Part shown: positions 63,733 through 64,000 of the stretch, in pieces
Layout: the number at the start of each line of letters is the position of its first letter
How positions within the stretch are numbered: the stretch's first letter is position 1
Assembly (NCBI GenBank): GCA_943735955.1
Contig: OX030970.1
Location: 2,474,184 to 2,538,183 of the forward strand
Direction: 5' to 3'
DNA length: 64,000 bases
Origin: Piscicola geometra
Lineage: Eukaryota > Annelida > Clitellata > Hirudinida > Piscicolidae
Program-made: the position numbers and the translations under genes
The notes under the pieces: generated by a model
The model's input: the letters and a program-made list of their open reading frames with translations, nothing else
What the model was told of the DNA's origin: nothing
The model's database searches: none

Positions 63733-64000
63733 CTGGTTGAGAGTGGTGGAGTTTTTATTGAGTCACAAATATTTCGGTTAGTGATAGTTGATGAAAGTAG
63801 GATTAAAAAAGTTAAATGTGTAATTAAACTAAATATTGAAATAAAATAAAACGATTTTTACTTAAATATGGAATGATAAATGTGAAATTGATAAATCAAT
63901 GTTCCTAACGTTTCTAAAATGTAAAACCTAAAACCACACAATGAACGAAAAAAAAGCTTTAGAGACTGAAGTTCCCTAAAGTTAAAACTAAATTTAAATA
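63733..64000. other. LYST intron continuing past the right edge
   Basis: AT-rich; no exon or repeat is recognised. Confidence 0.6.

Overview
This is nuclear DNA from an animal. Genes are split into short exons with GT/AG introns, several vertebrate-recognisable single-copy genes are present (ERG potassium channel, coproporphyrinogen oxidase, torsin, MRPS15, RPL41, SMIM4, LYST), and the introns are filled with micro- and minisatellites. The form of the TIR domain, the Death-domain genes and the LINE tails ending in GATT repeats point to a marine invertebrate, perhaps a lophotrochozoan. That placement is inference. All exon structures here were built by eye from splice sites, reading-phase agreement and remembered family sequence; no search was run.

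Layout, left to right. 1-5863 (minus): the 5' half of an ERG-type KCNH channel (PAS domain and linker), continuing off the left edge. 6804-17729 (minus): a 22-exon gene for a helical / coiled-coil / Death / TIR protein of about 1023 residues, the most unusual gene here. 19190-25315 (minus): a PTB-SH2 adaptor with polyQ/polyN. 26180-26492 (plus): RPL41, 25 residues. 26780-31214 (minus): CPOX, 13 exons. 31419-34006 (plus): MRPS15, head to head with CPOX. 34150-34690: a LINE 3' end. 34787-52719 (plus): torsin, whose last intron holds about 13.4 kb of a 20-bp minisatellite. 53272-53654 (plus): SMIM4. 54537-59758 (minus): a protein with two Death domains. 60101-63732 (minus): the 3' part of LYST (BEACH and WD40), continuing off the right edge, with a tRNA-Pro in one intron.

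Functions are mostly unrelated housekeeping and signalling. CPOX and MRPS15 are both mitochondrial and start 204 bp apart, so they probably share a promoter. Three genes look like signalling adaptors (Death-TIR, PTB-SH2, double Death); nothing in the sequence shows that they act together.

The most notable non-genic pattern is that many intronic arrays abut splice sites and repeat the splice-site sequence itself, as if minisatellites had grown out of donors and acceptors. Two exons are also flanked by complementary simple-repeat arms.
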